Shown here: positions 17,916 through 25,874 of the stretch, in pieces | Layout: each line of letters starts with the position of its first letter | Numbering within the stretch: position 1 is the first letter of the stretch | Assembly (NCBI GenBank): GCA_937942475.1 | Contig: CALDEP010000024.1 | Coordinates: 1-42,774, forward strand | Reading direction: 5' to 3' | Length of the DNA stretch: 42,774 bases | DNA from: an uncultured Aureispira sp. | GTDB taxonomy: Bacteria > Bacteroidota > Bacteroidia > Chitinophagales > Saprospiraceae | Program-made: the position numbers and the translations under genes | Notes under the pieces: generated by a model | The model's database searches: none | What the model saw: the letters and a program-made list of their open reading frames with translations, nothing else | What the model was told of the DNA's origin: nothing

Positions 17916-18512
17916 ATGATAGGATTCAGAGGGAGTGTATTGATTTTGATCGTTTGTTGTTCTTTTTTAGGGTGCAAAACACCTTCTAGTAATAATAATC
18001 GTACGACGACTAATAATACGACTAGAGTAGATAAAGGAGAACGGGAATTTCAAGAATACCTAGATCGAAAGAAGAATGAATATATTGGCAAAAAAATACC
18101 TGCTATTCTAGTAAAAACCTTAAAAGGCAAATCATATGATTTGTCAAAAATGGAAGGCAAGATTGTTTTATTAAATTTCTGGTTTGCCGCTTGTAAACCT
18201 TGTATCACAGAAATTTCTAGCTTCAACGAATTACAAGACAAATACAAATCAAAAAACTTCGTAATTCTTTCTGTTGGAACAGATAAGAAGGAAGTTGCTC
18301 AGAAAGTCGTTGACCAAAAAAAGATGCGTTATGCGATTGTGGCAGATCGAAAAGACATTGCTGAGAAAATGAAGGTATCTACTTATCCCACTTCTTTTTT
18401 GATTGATCAAAAAGGAATTATTCAACAAGTATTCATTGGCTCAAGTGATTTTGATGCTACACACGCTTATACAGAGATCAAGCCTCATATTGAAAAGTTG
18501 TTAAAAAAATAA
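17916..18512 (+). CDS. TlpA-like thioredoxin-fold lipoprotein
   Basis: 198 residues. Lipobox FLGC (Cys20) marks a lipid-anchored envelope protein. A flexible Asn/Thr/Ser-rich linker (about 23-38) follows, then a TlpA/ResA-type thioredoxin fold: KIVLLNFWFAACKPC with active-site CKPC (Cys93, Cys96), a segment ISSFNELQDKYKSKNFVILSVG, and cis-proline loop in TYPTSFLID. These proteins reduce or exchange periplasmic disulphides, for instance in cytochrome maturation. The usual Trp before the motif is an Ala (AACKPC), which may shift redox behaviour. The gene precedes a 316-base gap before porX. Substrate unknown. Confidence 0.85.
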   Translation: MIGFRGSVLILIVCCSFLGCKTPSSNNNRTTTNNTTRVDKGEREFQEYLDRKKNEYIGKKIPAILVKTLKGKSYDLSKMEGKIVLLNFWFAACKPCITEISSFNELQDKYKSKNFVILSVGTDKKEVAQKVVDQKKMRYAIVADRKDIAEKMKVSTYPTSFLIDQKGIIQQVFIGSSDFDATHAYTEIKPHIEKLLKK

Positions 18513-18828
18513 ATCAAGATTTATGCTCTATTCATTTAGATTGATATTTTTTTTCTTAATTTATAAGAGTACCTAAGAACTTAATAAAGCATAACAAAAG
18601 CATAAAATATACACTAGCTTATACGAATACTTGATTTTTTTAAGTTTTAACACTATCTTTAGCAAGCACTTCATAATCGTGCTAATCTATCCCATTATCA
18701 TAAAAATGTACCAAGCTTATTGAGCATACCTCTACACTTTCAACTCGTTTACAAATACACAATACTAATACAGATATATCGATGGGATCGAGGTATTGGT
18801 ATTTCACTTTTACAAATTCTTAAGCTAA
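18513..18828. other. Gene-free leader region of porX
   Basis: AT-rich, no open frame. It holds the candidate promoter at 18631-18661 and a small AGCAC...GTGCT dyad near 18666-18684. Otherwise nothing recognised. Confidence 0.5.
18631..18661 (+). promoter_or_regulatory. Candidate porX promoter
   Basis: TTG (18631-18633), 20 bases, then TATCTTTA (18654-18661), one base off the TAnnTTTG consensus. This would leave a leader of about 160 bases before the ATG at 18829. Confidence 0.3.
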
Positions 18829-20394
18829 ATGGAGAATATCACAATACTGTGGGCAGATGATGAGATTAGATTGCTCAAGCCTCAAATCATGTTTTTAGAA
18901 AAAAAAGGATACAAAGTTATTACGGTTTCTAATGGTCATGATGCTATAGAGGAAGTGGAGGAGCATATGGGGAATATTGATGTCATTTTCTTGGATGAGA
19001 GTATGCCAGGGATTACAGGTTTGGAAACGTTGCCTAGAATCAAAGAAATTTTGCCGAATGTTCCTGTTGTTATGATTACCAAGAATGAAGAAGAAGGGGT
19101 GATGGAACAGGCAATTGGTTCTCAAATTAGTGATTATTTAATTAAGCCTGTTAATCCAGTGCAAATCTTGACTTCTCTCCGAAAACTAATTGATTCAGAT
19201 CGTTTAGTACGGGAACAGACAGCAACCGATTATCAACAAGAGTTTCGCAAAATTTTTACGGAAATCAACAGTGGGTTGAACTTCCAAGAATGGGCGGAAA
19301 TTTATAAAAAAATTATTCATTGGGAACTCAAATTGGACGATTCGAATACCACGAGTATGTCCGAAATTTTGGCGACTCAAAAAGAACAAGCCAATTCAGA
19401 GTTTTCTAAATATGTCGAGCGCAATTATTTGGATTGGGTGAACAATGACGACAAGGCTCCTGTGATGTCACATGATTTGTTGCGTTCTATGGTCTTTCCA
19501 GATATAAGTTCAGATCGTCCAACTTTCTTTTTGCTGTTGGATAATTTGCGTTACGATCAATGGAAAATTATTGAGCCGATTGTTTCAGAATATTACCGAG
19601 TAGAGGAAGAAGATTATTTTTATAGTATTTTACCAACAACGACACAATACAGTCGTAATTCTATTTTTGCAGGTTTAATGCCGAGTGATATTCAAGAATA
19701 TTACCCAGAGTATTGGTTGAATGATAATGAAAAAGGTGGCAAAAACCTGTACGAAGAAAAATTGCTTGCCGAGCAAATTCGCCGTACGTTCCGTAAGCCT
19801 GTAAAACATGCTTATTATAAAATAACAACCGTTGAAAAAGGCAAGCAACTAGTAGACAACATTCAAAATTGCTTGAACAACGATTTTACAGCAATCGTCT
19901 ATAACTTTATAGATATGTTGTCCCATGCTCGTACCGAAATGGAAATTTTGAAAGAGTTGGCTAGCGATGAAAAAGCATATCGCTCTTTAACTCGTTCTTG
20001 GTTTTCGCATTCTGCGATTTGGGAAGCGCTCAAAATTATTGCCGAGCATGATGTTCAGTTATTTATTGGAACAGACCACGGAAGTATTCGAGTGAACGAG
20101 CCTTCAAAGGTCGTTGGAGATAGAGAAACAACAACAAATTTGCGTTATAAAGTAGGTAAAAACTTACAGTACGATCGCAAAGATGTTTTGGATGTTCGTC
20201 GTCCAATTGATGCTAAATTACCGACTCCAAATGTTAGTTCAACATTTATTTTTGCTAAGAACAGTAAGTTTTTCTTATATCCAAACAACTACAATCATTA
20301 CAATAAGTATTATCAAGATACTTTCCAACATGGTGGTATTTCTTTGGAAGAAGTCATTATTCCAATTATCAAATTGAGAAGTCGAAAGCTTTAA
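18829..20394 (+). CDS. porX: PorX-type response regulator with PglZ phosphodiesterase domain
   Basis: 521 residues. PorX controls the type IX secretion system in Bacteroidota, with its usual kinase PorY, and binds the sigma factor SigP in Porphyromonas. The receiver domain spans 1-125: DDE near 10-12, phospho-acceptor Asp56 in IFLDESMPG, MITK, and YLIKP. A helical linker leads to the PglZ (alkaline-phosphatase-like) domain from about 225: FFLLLDNLRYDQW with metal-binding Asp, TTTQYSRN (Thr270-272, the expected nucleophile position), NFIDMLSHA, and TDHGS. In characterised PorX this domain acts on oligonucleotides. The CTD-bearing protein at 37923-39299 is a plausible T9SS cargo of the same cell. 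No porY is present in the window. Confidence 0.93.
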   Translation: MENITILWADDEIRLLKPQIMFLEKKGYKVITVSNGHDAIEEVEEHMGNIDVIFLDESMPGITGLETLPRIKEILPNVPVVMITKNEEEGVMEQAIGSQISDYLIKPVNPVQILTSLRKLIDSDRLVREQTATDYQQEFRKIFTEINSGLNFQEWAEIYKKIIHWELKLDDSNTTSMSEILATQKEQANSEFSKYVERNYLDWVNNDDKAPVMSHDLLRSMVFPDISSDRPTFFLLLDNLRYDQWKIIEPIVSEYYRVEEEDYFYSILPTTTQYSRNSIFAGLMPSDIQEYYPEYWLNDNEKGGKNLYEEKLLAEQIRRTFRKPVKHAYYKITTVEKGKQLVDNIQNCLNNDFTAIVYNFIDMLSHARTEMEILKELASDEKAYRSLTRSWFSHSAIWEALKIIAEHDVQLFIGTDHGSIRVNEPSKVVGDRETTTNLRYKVGKNLQYDRKDVLDVRRPIDAKLPTPNVSSTFIFAKNSKFFLYPNNYNHYNKYYQDTFQHGGISLEEVIIPIIKLRSRKL

Positions 20395-20439
20395 ATAGCT
20401 TGTAGGTAGCATTAAATCAAGCTTTTAAACCATAAAACC

Positions 20440-20901
20440 ATGCGAAAAAACATCAAAGTATTATTCTTTCCATTTGTTATTTTACTGTTCTTCTTTAACG
20501 CTTGTACAAAAGAAGATTCAAATACCAACACAAATGTAGCAGGGGATGCTACTGGAGATTGGACGTTGGTTTCTTGGATAGAAAATGGAACTCCAGAAGA
20601 TGATATTGCACAGGCTGATATTTCTATCTCCTTTACCAATGTCGTTAATGGAACAGGTACAATGACTTTTAGTAGCACAGTAGTACCGTTTAATTATACA
20701 GGGAATTTTTCTATTGATGCAAACGATTTATTAACCGCTACATTGGACGAGACAACGGGTGAAATGGAAATCAATCAATGGATTTTGTCTATGGATGCAA
20801 CGATCGGTGCAAATGATTTGAGGCTTGAAGGGAGCATATTGGAAAAATCTCCATTCTGGCCAGATAACACAGAAAGTACTGTTTTTGAAGCGACTCGTTA
20901 A
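20440..20901 (+). CDS. Small lipocalin-like lipoprotein
   Basis: 153 residues with lipobox FNAC (Cys near 22) and a short linker (TKEDSNTNTN), then a compact beta-rich domain beginning GDWTLVSWIENG, resembling the lipocalin-like domain frequent in Bacteroidota lipoproteins. Alternating strands (ISISFTNVVNGTGTMTF, VPFNYTGNFSID, LTATLDETTGEMEI, DLRLEGSIL) fill the rest. It starts 45 bases after porX on the same strand and is followed by a strong terminator at 20937-20965, so it may be co-transcribed with porX. No functional residues can be named. Confidence 0.75.
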   Translation: MRKNIKVLFFPFVILLFFFNACTKEDSNTNTNVAGDATGDWTLVSWIENGTPEDDIAQADISISFTNVVNGTGTMTFSSTVVPFNYTGNFSIDANDLLTATLDETTGEMEINQWILSMDATIGANDLRLEGSILEKSPFWPDNTESTVFEATR

Positions 20902-20936
20902 GTCTGAAAGACGACTATATAACCTAAAGGACAAAG

Positions 20937-20970
20937 AGTGGCTATTTCGTTTAGAAATAGCCACTTTTTA
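20937..20970 (+). terminator. Intrinsic terminator after the porX unit
   Basis: Perfect 12-bp stem AGTGGCTATTTC (20937-20948) / GAAATAGCCACT (20954-20965), 5-base loop, followed by a T-run. Confidence 0.88.
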
Positions 20971-21107
20971 CGTTTATTTAGCATTACTTTTAATCGGATT
21001 AAGATAAGAAATTACAAAGTTTGATTTTTGAATGAAGATGTATTATATTGTTGATAAGCCAAATTTGTCTATTCTTCTTAACACAGACTATTTTATAGTT
21101 AAATAAT

Positions 21108-21240
21108 ATTGGAGTTGTTTATAATTAAAAATCTCCAATAAGGCTTGTTACTTAGAAATCAACAACAAAGCTTGGAGGTTGAAAATCTCCAATGAAACTT
21201 GGAGAGAGCAATACCTCATTGGAATAGGAGCGTTAGCTTC
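21108..21240. repeat. Cluster of short CTCCAAT direct and inverted repeats
   Basis: ATTGGAG (21108-21114) is inverted as CTCCAAT at 21133-21139. AAATCTCCAAT recurs near 21184-21193, and CTTGGAG occurs twice (near 21171 and 21198). Several mutually exclusive hairpins are possible. It is followed by GGAGC-GTTA-GCTTC at 21227-21240. Confidence 0.45.
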
Positions 21241-21345
21241 GGACCCATTGATAGAAAATAGAATGCCTCGCATACCGTATAAGAAGCATCGCTTCGTCAC
21301 CATTCATACAAGATCAAGATAAGAAGAGTAGGGATTCATTATTTT

Positions 21346-21545
21346 ATATTCAGATGTTTTTTTCAGATAAAGGGTGCCAGAGCGATGCCCTTTTATCTTT
21401 TTTAGAAATGGTGCCAGGGCGATGCCCTTTTTAGCATTTTATTTGTTTTTTTTTAATAATAGTGTCAGGGCTATGCCCTTTTTTAAATGCTGTATACATT
21501 TCTACGTAAAAAACATATTATTAAAAATCGTTAATTATAAACAAC
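21346..21545. repeat. Dispersed hairpin module, copy 2
   Basis: Aligns with 2385-2555 but carries an extra hairpin unit. Units: AGAGC-GAT-GCCCT (21379-21391, imperfect), AGGGC-GAT-GCCCT (21416-21428, perfect), AGGGC-TAT-GCCCT (21467-21479, perfect arms). It ends about 25 bases before the universal stress gene. Confidence 0.7.
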
Positions 21546-21568
21546 CTCATTACTACAGATCATTTGAT

Positions 21569-22357
21569 ATGCCTACCATAAAAAAAATATTATTTCCAAC
21601 CAGTTGTAGCGAAAGCTCTAAAAAAGCGTTTGAATACACGCTTGCAATTGCGAAACGCTTTGGTGCTGAAATAGATGTCTTGCACATTTGTGAACCTAAT
21701 ATGGATATTTTGGTGCCTGGAATTCTGCGCCATCAATTGATGCAAGAGCAAAAACAAGCGGCTCAACGGATGCTTAAAAACTGGGTAAATGCTTTTGATG
21801 TTAAACAAGTGCCCATCAAACAAGAAGTTACTTTGGGCTATGCCAAAGAAATGATTGCTATTTATGCCAATAAACAAGCTAATTTGGACTTGATTATAAT
21901 AGGAACAAAAGATAGCAGCAGTAGTTTTAAGAAGATTATTTGGGGAACAATTATTTCAAACACCATCGAAGGCGTAAGCAATGTGCCTGTCTTGGTCGTG
22001 CCTAAAGGAATTGTGTTCCAAGAAATTAAAAACATTGCTTACATTACTCCTATAGATGCTACTTGGAGACCCGTTTATCCGCAGGTGGAGCAAATCGCTG
22101 CGGATTTTAAAGCAGCGCTTCATGTAACACATTTGCCTCAGGCTAAGTATGAAAAATTGGAAAATGAAAACCATGTTGTTTTAGAAGATTATGGTTCTGC
22201 CTTGCACGCTTTTGCTTATAATAATAATTTGCATTTATTAGTAACCGTTGCTTCTGTACGTAGTACGTTCCAAAAAATAGTACAATATAGTAAAGCGCAA
22301 AAAATGGCTTTTGAGACGCTTATTCCTTTATTGGTCTTAAAGAAAAATAATTTATAA
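21569..22357 (+). CDS. Tandem-domain universal stress protein (UspA family)
   Basis: 262 residues from the ATG at 21569. An in-frame extension up to 21374 only translates the repeat module (repeated RAMPF) and is rejected. The first Usp domain (1-147) is well formed: IKKILFPTSCSESSKKAFEYTLAIAKRFGAEIDVLHI, LDLIIIGTKD and SNVPVLVVP. Its nucleotide loop is GTKDSSSSFKKIIWGTI, close to the G-x2-G-x9-G(S/T) pattern but with changes. The second domain (150-262) keeps the fold (NIAYITPIDATW, LHVTHLP, LHLLVTVAS, IPLLVLKK) but lacks an obvious ATP loop. Bacteroidota often carry such two-domain cytoplasmic forms. Monocistronic. Ligand unknown. Confidence 0.87.
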   Translation: MPTIKKILFPTSCSESSKKAFEYTLAIAKRFGAEIDVLHICEPNMDILVPGILRHQLMQEQKQAAQRMLKNWVNAFDVKQVPIKQEVTLGYAKEMIAIYANKQANLDLIIIGTKDSSSSFKKIIWGTIISNTIEGVSNVPVLVVPKGIVFQEIKNIAYITPIDATWRPVYPQVEQIAADFKAALHVTHLPQAKYEKLENENHVVLEDYGSALHAFAYNNNLHLLVTVASVRSTFQKIVQYSKAQKMAFETLIPLLVLKKNNL

Positions 22358-22408
22358 GGTTTGTTATTTTTTCACACACTTACTTTTCTTTAAAATCATT
22401 TCAACAAA

Positions 22409-22441
22409 GTTCCTTAAATACAAAAGGATTATCTATTTTTG
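22409..22441 (+). promoter_or_regulatory. Candidate promoter of the permease pair
   Basis: TATTTTTG (22434-22441) matches TAnnTTTG; the upstream box is poor (GTTC at 22409-22412, 21 bases away). It would give a leader of about 110 bases to the ATG at 22556. Confidence 0.25.
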
Positions 22442-22555
22442 AGCGCTCTTAGGAGTAAAAGACTTTATTGAAAAATGATAGGAGTCTAAAAGGTTGTTTG
22501 GAACAACTTTTATCATCACAAATATTATCAGCTAATACATACATAATAAGAAACA

Positions 22556-24328
22556 ATGTTTCAATATATCATTAAGCGTATATTGATTTTTATTCCAACC
22601 TTTTTTGCTATTTCTCTACTTATTTTTGGCTTAAGTAAAATGGCGCCTGGAGATCCAGTATTGGTTGTAATGGGAGGAAATGATAGCAATGGCGTTGGAC
22701 AACGGTCAGATTTGGTGAATGGGGAAAAAGCGTATGCACAGGTAGCAGAACGTTTAGGCTTAGACAAGCCATCTTTTTATTTTTTGCTTACATCTGCCGC
22801 CTACCCAACTGATTTATATAAGATTAGTAAACGAAATCATCGAGAAACAATTAGTCGCTTGATTGATGCGTATGGAAACGCTGATGCGGTAATGGATTAT
22901 TACCAATCACTTAAAGCTATTTATTATAAAACAGCAGATATAGAGAATGCTCGATATTCTGTAGAAGGTACGGCAAGGAATTGTATCAATGACTTGTTTA
23001 ATGAATATGAAGATGGAGTCATCGTTTTCAAACTAAATTTACTCAAAGATTCTTTGGAAACGCCCAACAATGGAATGGAAACCATTCAATCTGATTGGAA
23101 CAATTTAATCGACAAATACAACTATCTCAAAGCGAATCCAACCCGACTAAAATTATACCTTCCTACCATTCGATGGTATGGAGCCAGTACCCAATATCAT
23201 ACGTGGATGTTTGGAGATTATCCTTGGATTAGTACCGTGGATAGTTCTGACCATTATAGAATCGAAAACTTATCTTCAGAAATTACAGCGCTAGTCCCTC
23301 AAAAGCGTAGTTTAAATAATTCTATTAGTAAACTAAGAGGACGAAACTATGCGATTCAAGAAGAGTTAGATAGTGCAAGAACCAATGCAAGTCCTGATAG
23401 CTTGCGTCAAGTGTTTGCGACCAATGAAGTACAAATTGAGGAATACCTAGAAGATCAAACAAACCTACAAGTATCTATTGATGTGCTGTCTTCTGAACGA
23501 GATTCTTTATCTGAGAATTTAGTTAGATATACTGGAAAAGGGTTTTTGAGAGGCGATTTTGGACGTTCTTATATAGATAGAAAAGAAGTTTCGATTAAGT
23601 TAAAAGATGCTTTGTATTGGACGCTAATCATGAACTTTTTTGGAATCTTAATCTCTTACCTAATTTCTATTCCACTAGGCGTGAAAAGTGCTATGTGGAA
23701 ATTAAAGGGCATGAAGGTGATTGATAATATTAATACAGGCGTCTTATTTATTTTATACTCTTTGCCAAGTTTTTGGATTGGAACGATCCTCTTGGTTTTC
23801 TTTACGACAGCAGAGTATAGTGAAATGTTGGACTGGTTTCCAACTAGTGGAGCACAAGATTTAGATTTAGCAGAAGATCCAGACACAACGCTTTGGATGA
23901 GATTTATAGATGTTGCCCATCATTTAGCCTTGCCTATTTTTTGTATCACTTATGGCTCTTTTGCGTATTTATCTCGTCAAATGAGAGGTTCCATGTTAGG
24001 CGTCATTCGACAGGATTACATTCGTACAGCAAGAGCAAAAGGTTTGAGTGAAAGAAAAGTAATTTGGAAACATGCGTTTAGAAATTCTTTGTTTCCTATT
24101 ATAACCTTGTTTAGTTCTGTTTTTCCAAGAGCATTGTCAGGGTCGATTGCTATTGAGTTGATCTATGCGATACCAGGCATGGGACAATTAGCCTTGATGT
24201 CTATTGTAACCAGAGATTGGCCCGTTGTATTTACCATCGTAATGTTTGCGGCAATCTTAACGATGATTGGTAATTTAATTGCAGACATCTTGTATGCTAT
24301 TGTTGATCCACGTGTATCTTTTAAATAA
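22556..24328 (+). CDS. OppB/DppB-type ABC transporter permease with large periplasmic insertion
   Basis: 590 residues; the family is normally about 310-340. The N-terminus is typical (FQYIIKRILIFIPTFFAISLLIFGLSKMAPGDPV, first helix about 9-28; then RLGLDKPSFYFL at 66-78). The conserved GDFGRSY resumes only at 333, directly followed by helix 2. The insertion (about 80-325) would lie outside the cytoplasmic membrane; its last 80 residues form a predicted coiled coil (QKRSLNNSISKLRG..., EVQIEEYLEDQTNLQVSID). The C-terminal half is ordinary, with an EAA loop (ARAKGLSERKVIWKHAFRNSLFP). It imports peptides or similar compounds with the next gene. No ATPase or binding-protein gene is adjacent. Confidence 0.88.
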   Translation: MFQYIIKRILIFIPTFFAISLLIFGLSKMAPGDPVLVVMGGNDSNGVGQRSDLVNGEKAYAQVAERLGLDKPSFYFLLTSAAYPTDLYKISKRNHRETISRLIDAYGNADAVMDYYQSLKAIYYKTADIENARYSVEGTARNCINDLFNEYEDGVIVFKLNLLKDSLETPNNGMETIQSDWNNLIDKYNYLKANPTRLKLYLPTIRWYGASTQYHTWMFGDYPWISTVDSSDHYRIENLSSEITALVPQKRSLNNSISKLRGRNYAIQEELDSARTNASPDSLRQVFATNEVQIEEYLEDQTNLQVSIDVLSSERDSLSENLVRYTGKGFLRGDFGRSYIDRKEVSIKLKDALYWTLIMNFFGILISYLISIPLGVKSAMWKLKGMKVIDNINTGVLFILYSLPSFWIGTILLVFFTTAEYSEMLDWFPTSGAQDLDLAEDPDTTLWMRFIDVAHHLALPIFCITYGSFAYLSRQMRGSMLGVIRQDYIRTARAKGLSERKVIWKHAFRNSLFPIITLFSSVFPRALSGSIAIELIYAIPGMGQLALMSIVTRDWPVVFTIVMFAAILTMIGNLIADILYAIVDPRVSFK

Positions 24329-24334
24329 TTGAGT

Positions 24335-25663
24335 ATGTTTTTTCTAAATAAAAAAAGGACAGATCTAATCACCCAAGCCATCGAAGATTCGGAGGAAAGA
24401 GGGTATTGGTCAATCGTGCGAAAACAATTTTATAAAAATAGGTTGGCAGTATGGTCTTTACGTATCTTTTATGTCATTCTATTTATTGCAATATCTGCTG
24501 ATTTTATAGCGAACGAGCGTCCTGTATACTGTGAACTAGATGGAGAAGCACATTTTCCAATCTTTCATCAATACCTTGTAGATGTAGGTTTGTCCACTTG
24601 GGACGAGAAGTTTGTTTCTACCAAATGGTTGGAACAAGAATACGATTATGTGATTTTTCCACCAATTACTTATTCTGCAACCACACGAGATGCTAGGAAT
24701 AATAAATTTAAAAGCCCCTTTGGCGAACAAGATTTTGAGGAAGGTTCTAATCGAGGTTGGCATTATTTAGGAACCGAGCGAATTGGACAAGATGTTGCCG
24801 CAGGGATGATTCACGGTACTAGAACCGCTATGTTGGTTGGTTTGGTGGCAATGTCTATTGCAACTTTAATAGGCTTGTTTTTTGGCGCTATTTCGGGTTA
24901 CTTTGGAGACGACCGTTTGAAGGTTTCTAGAATTAGAATTGCCTTGAATATCTTAGCCTTTATTTTAGCGCTCTTTTTTGCGTTTATAACGAATGGTTAT
25001 GCCATTGGAGATTTGATTGGAAATGGAAAACTATTAAGTGGCTTAGGACTTATTTTGGCTTGGTTGATTGGCTTATTATCCGTGGCAAATTTACTGTCCA
25101 TACCCCTGAAAAAAATTCCTATCTTGGGCAAAAAAGTAACTGTACCTTTAGATATTATCGTCATGCGATTTATAGAAATCGTGAATTCTATTCCACTCTT
25201 AATTTTAATTCTAGCGATTGTTGCCATTATAGAAAAGCCATCGGTTTTATTTGTCATGGTGATTATTGGTACCGTAAGTTGGACTGGGATTGCTAAGTTT
25301 ATTCGGGCAGAATTACTTAGAATTCGACGTTTAGAATACATTGAAGCTGCTCAAGCTTTTGGATATAGTGAGTTTAGAATTATATGGCGTCATGCCTTGC
25401 CGAATGCATTAGCACCCGTTTTGATTGCGATTGCTTTTGGGGTAGCAACGGCTATTCTGACCGAGGCATTTTTGTCTTTTATTGGTGTTGGAATTCCTGA
25501 TGACCAAGTGACTTGGGGTTCTTTGTTGCAATTGTCAAGAGATAAATTCTCTGCTTGGTGGTTGGCTATTTTTCCAGGCTTTGCCATTTTTATAACGGTA
25601 ACTATCTTTAACTTAATAGGAGAGGGCTTGACCGAAGCCTTGGATCCTCGATTGAGAGAGTAA
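24335..25663 (+). CDS. OppC/DppC-type ABC transporter permease with insertions
   Basis: 442 residues from the ATG at 24335, six bases after the upstream stop; an in-frame TTG at 24329 is less likely. After an amphipathic N-terminus and helix 1 (RIFYVILFIAISADFIA), a periplasmic segment of about 80 residues (ERPVYCELDGEAHFPIFHQY...) resembles that in YejE-like permeases. HYLGTERIGQDVAAGMIHGTRTAMLVGL is the family's conserved entry to helix 2. A second insertion (about 195-270) adds two hydrophobic stretches (RIALNILAFILALFFAFI and GLGLILAWLIGLLSVANLL) before the domain continues. The EAA loop is EYIEAAQAFGYSEFRIIWRHALPNALAP. It forms the heteromeric channel with the preceding permease. A hairpin terminator follows. 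Confidence 0.88.
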   Translation: MFFLNKKRTDLITQAIEDSEERGYWSIVRKQFYKNRLAVWSLRIFYVILFIAISADFIANERPVYCELDGEAHFPIFHQYLVDVGLSTWDEKFVSTKWLEQEYDYVIFPPITYSATTRDARNNKFKSPFGEQDFEEGSNRGWHYLGTERIGQDVAAGMIHGTRTAMLVGLVAMSIATLIGLFFGAISGYFGDDRLKVSRIRIALNILAFILALFFAFITNGYAIGDLIGNGKLLSGLGLILAWLIGLLSVANLLSIPLKKIPILGKKVTVPLDIIVMRFIEIVNSIPLLILILAIVAIIEKPSVLFVMVIIGTVSWTGIAKFIRAELLRIRRLEYIEAAQAFGYSEFRIIWRHALPNALAPVLIAIAFGVATAILTEAFLSFIGVGIPDDQVTWGSLLQLSRDKFSAWWLAIFPGFAIFITVTIFNLIGEGLTEALDPRLRE

Positions 25664-25698
25664 AATATTAAGTATTATAATCAAGAAACGTCTTTCAG

Positions 25699-25742
25699 AA
25701 GCGAATTGAAAAAAGGAAATCCTTTTTCAATTCGCTTTTTTT
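25699..25742 (+). terminator. Intrinsic terminator after the permease pair
   Basis: Stem AAGCGAATTGAAAAAAGGA / TCCTTTTTCAATTCGCTT with a single bulge, a 2-base loop, then a T-run. Confidence 0.85.
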
Positions 25743-25874
25743 AGCATTAAGACTGTGATAACACTTGTTAAACTATCAAATAGAACAGGGATAATAGAGG
25801 CTTTGTTTTTTGATTTTTTTATCTTTCCAATCCATTCCAATTTTCAAAACACCTTTGGCTAAAGCATCAATAGT

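Larger units (their letters stand above)
20902..21568. other. Gene-free region with terminator and repeats
   Basis: Contains the terminator (20937-20970), a cluster of CTCCAAT/ATTGGAG repeats (21108-21240), an isolated GAAGC-ATC-GCTTC hairpin (21283-21295), and hairpin module copy 2 (21346-21545). Open frames here translate the repeats and are not genes. Confidence 0.6.

Noticed and set aside
21374-21568. In-frame 65-residue extension of the universal stress protein with repeated RAMPF
   Set aside because: It is the translation of the hairpin module, which also occurs at 2385-2555 without a coding role; the family begins at the ATG at 21569.
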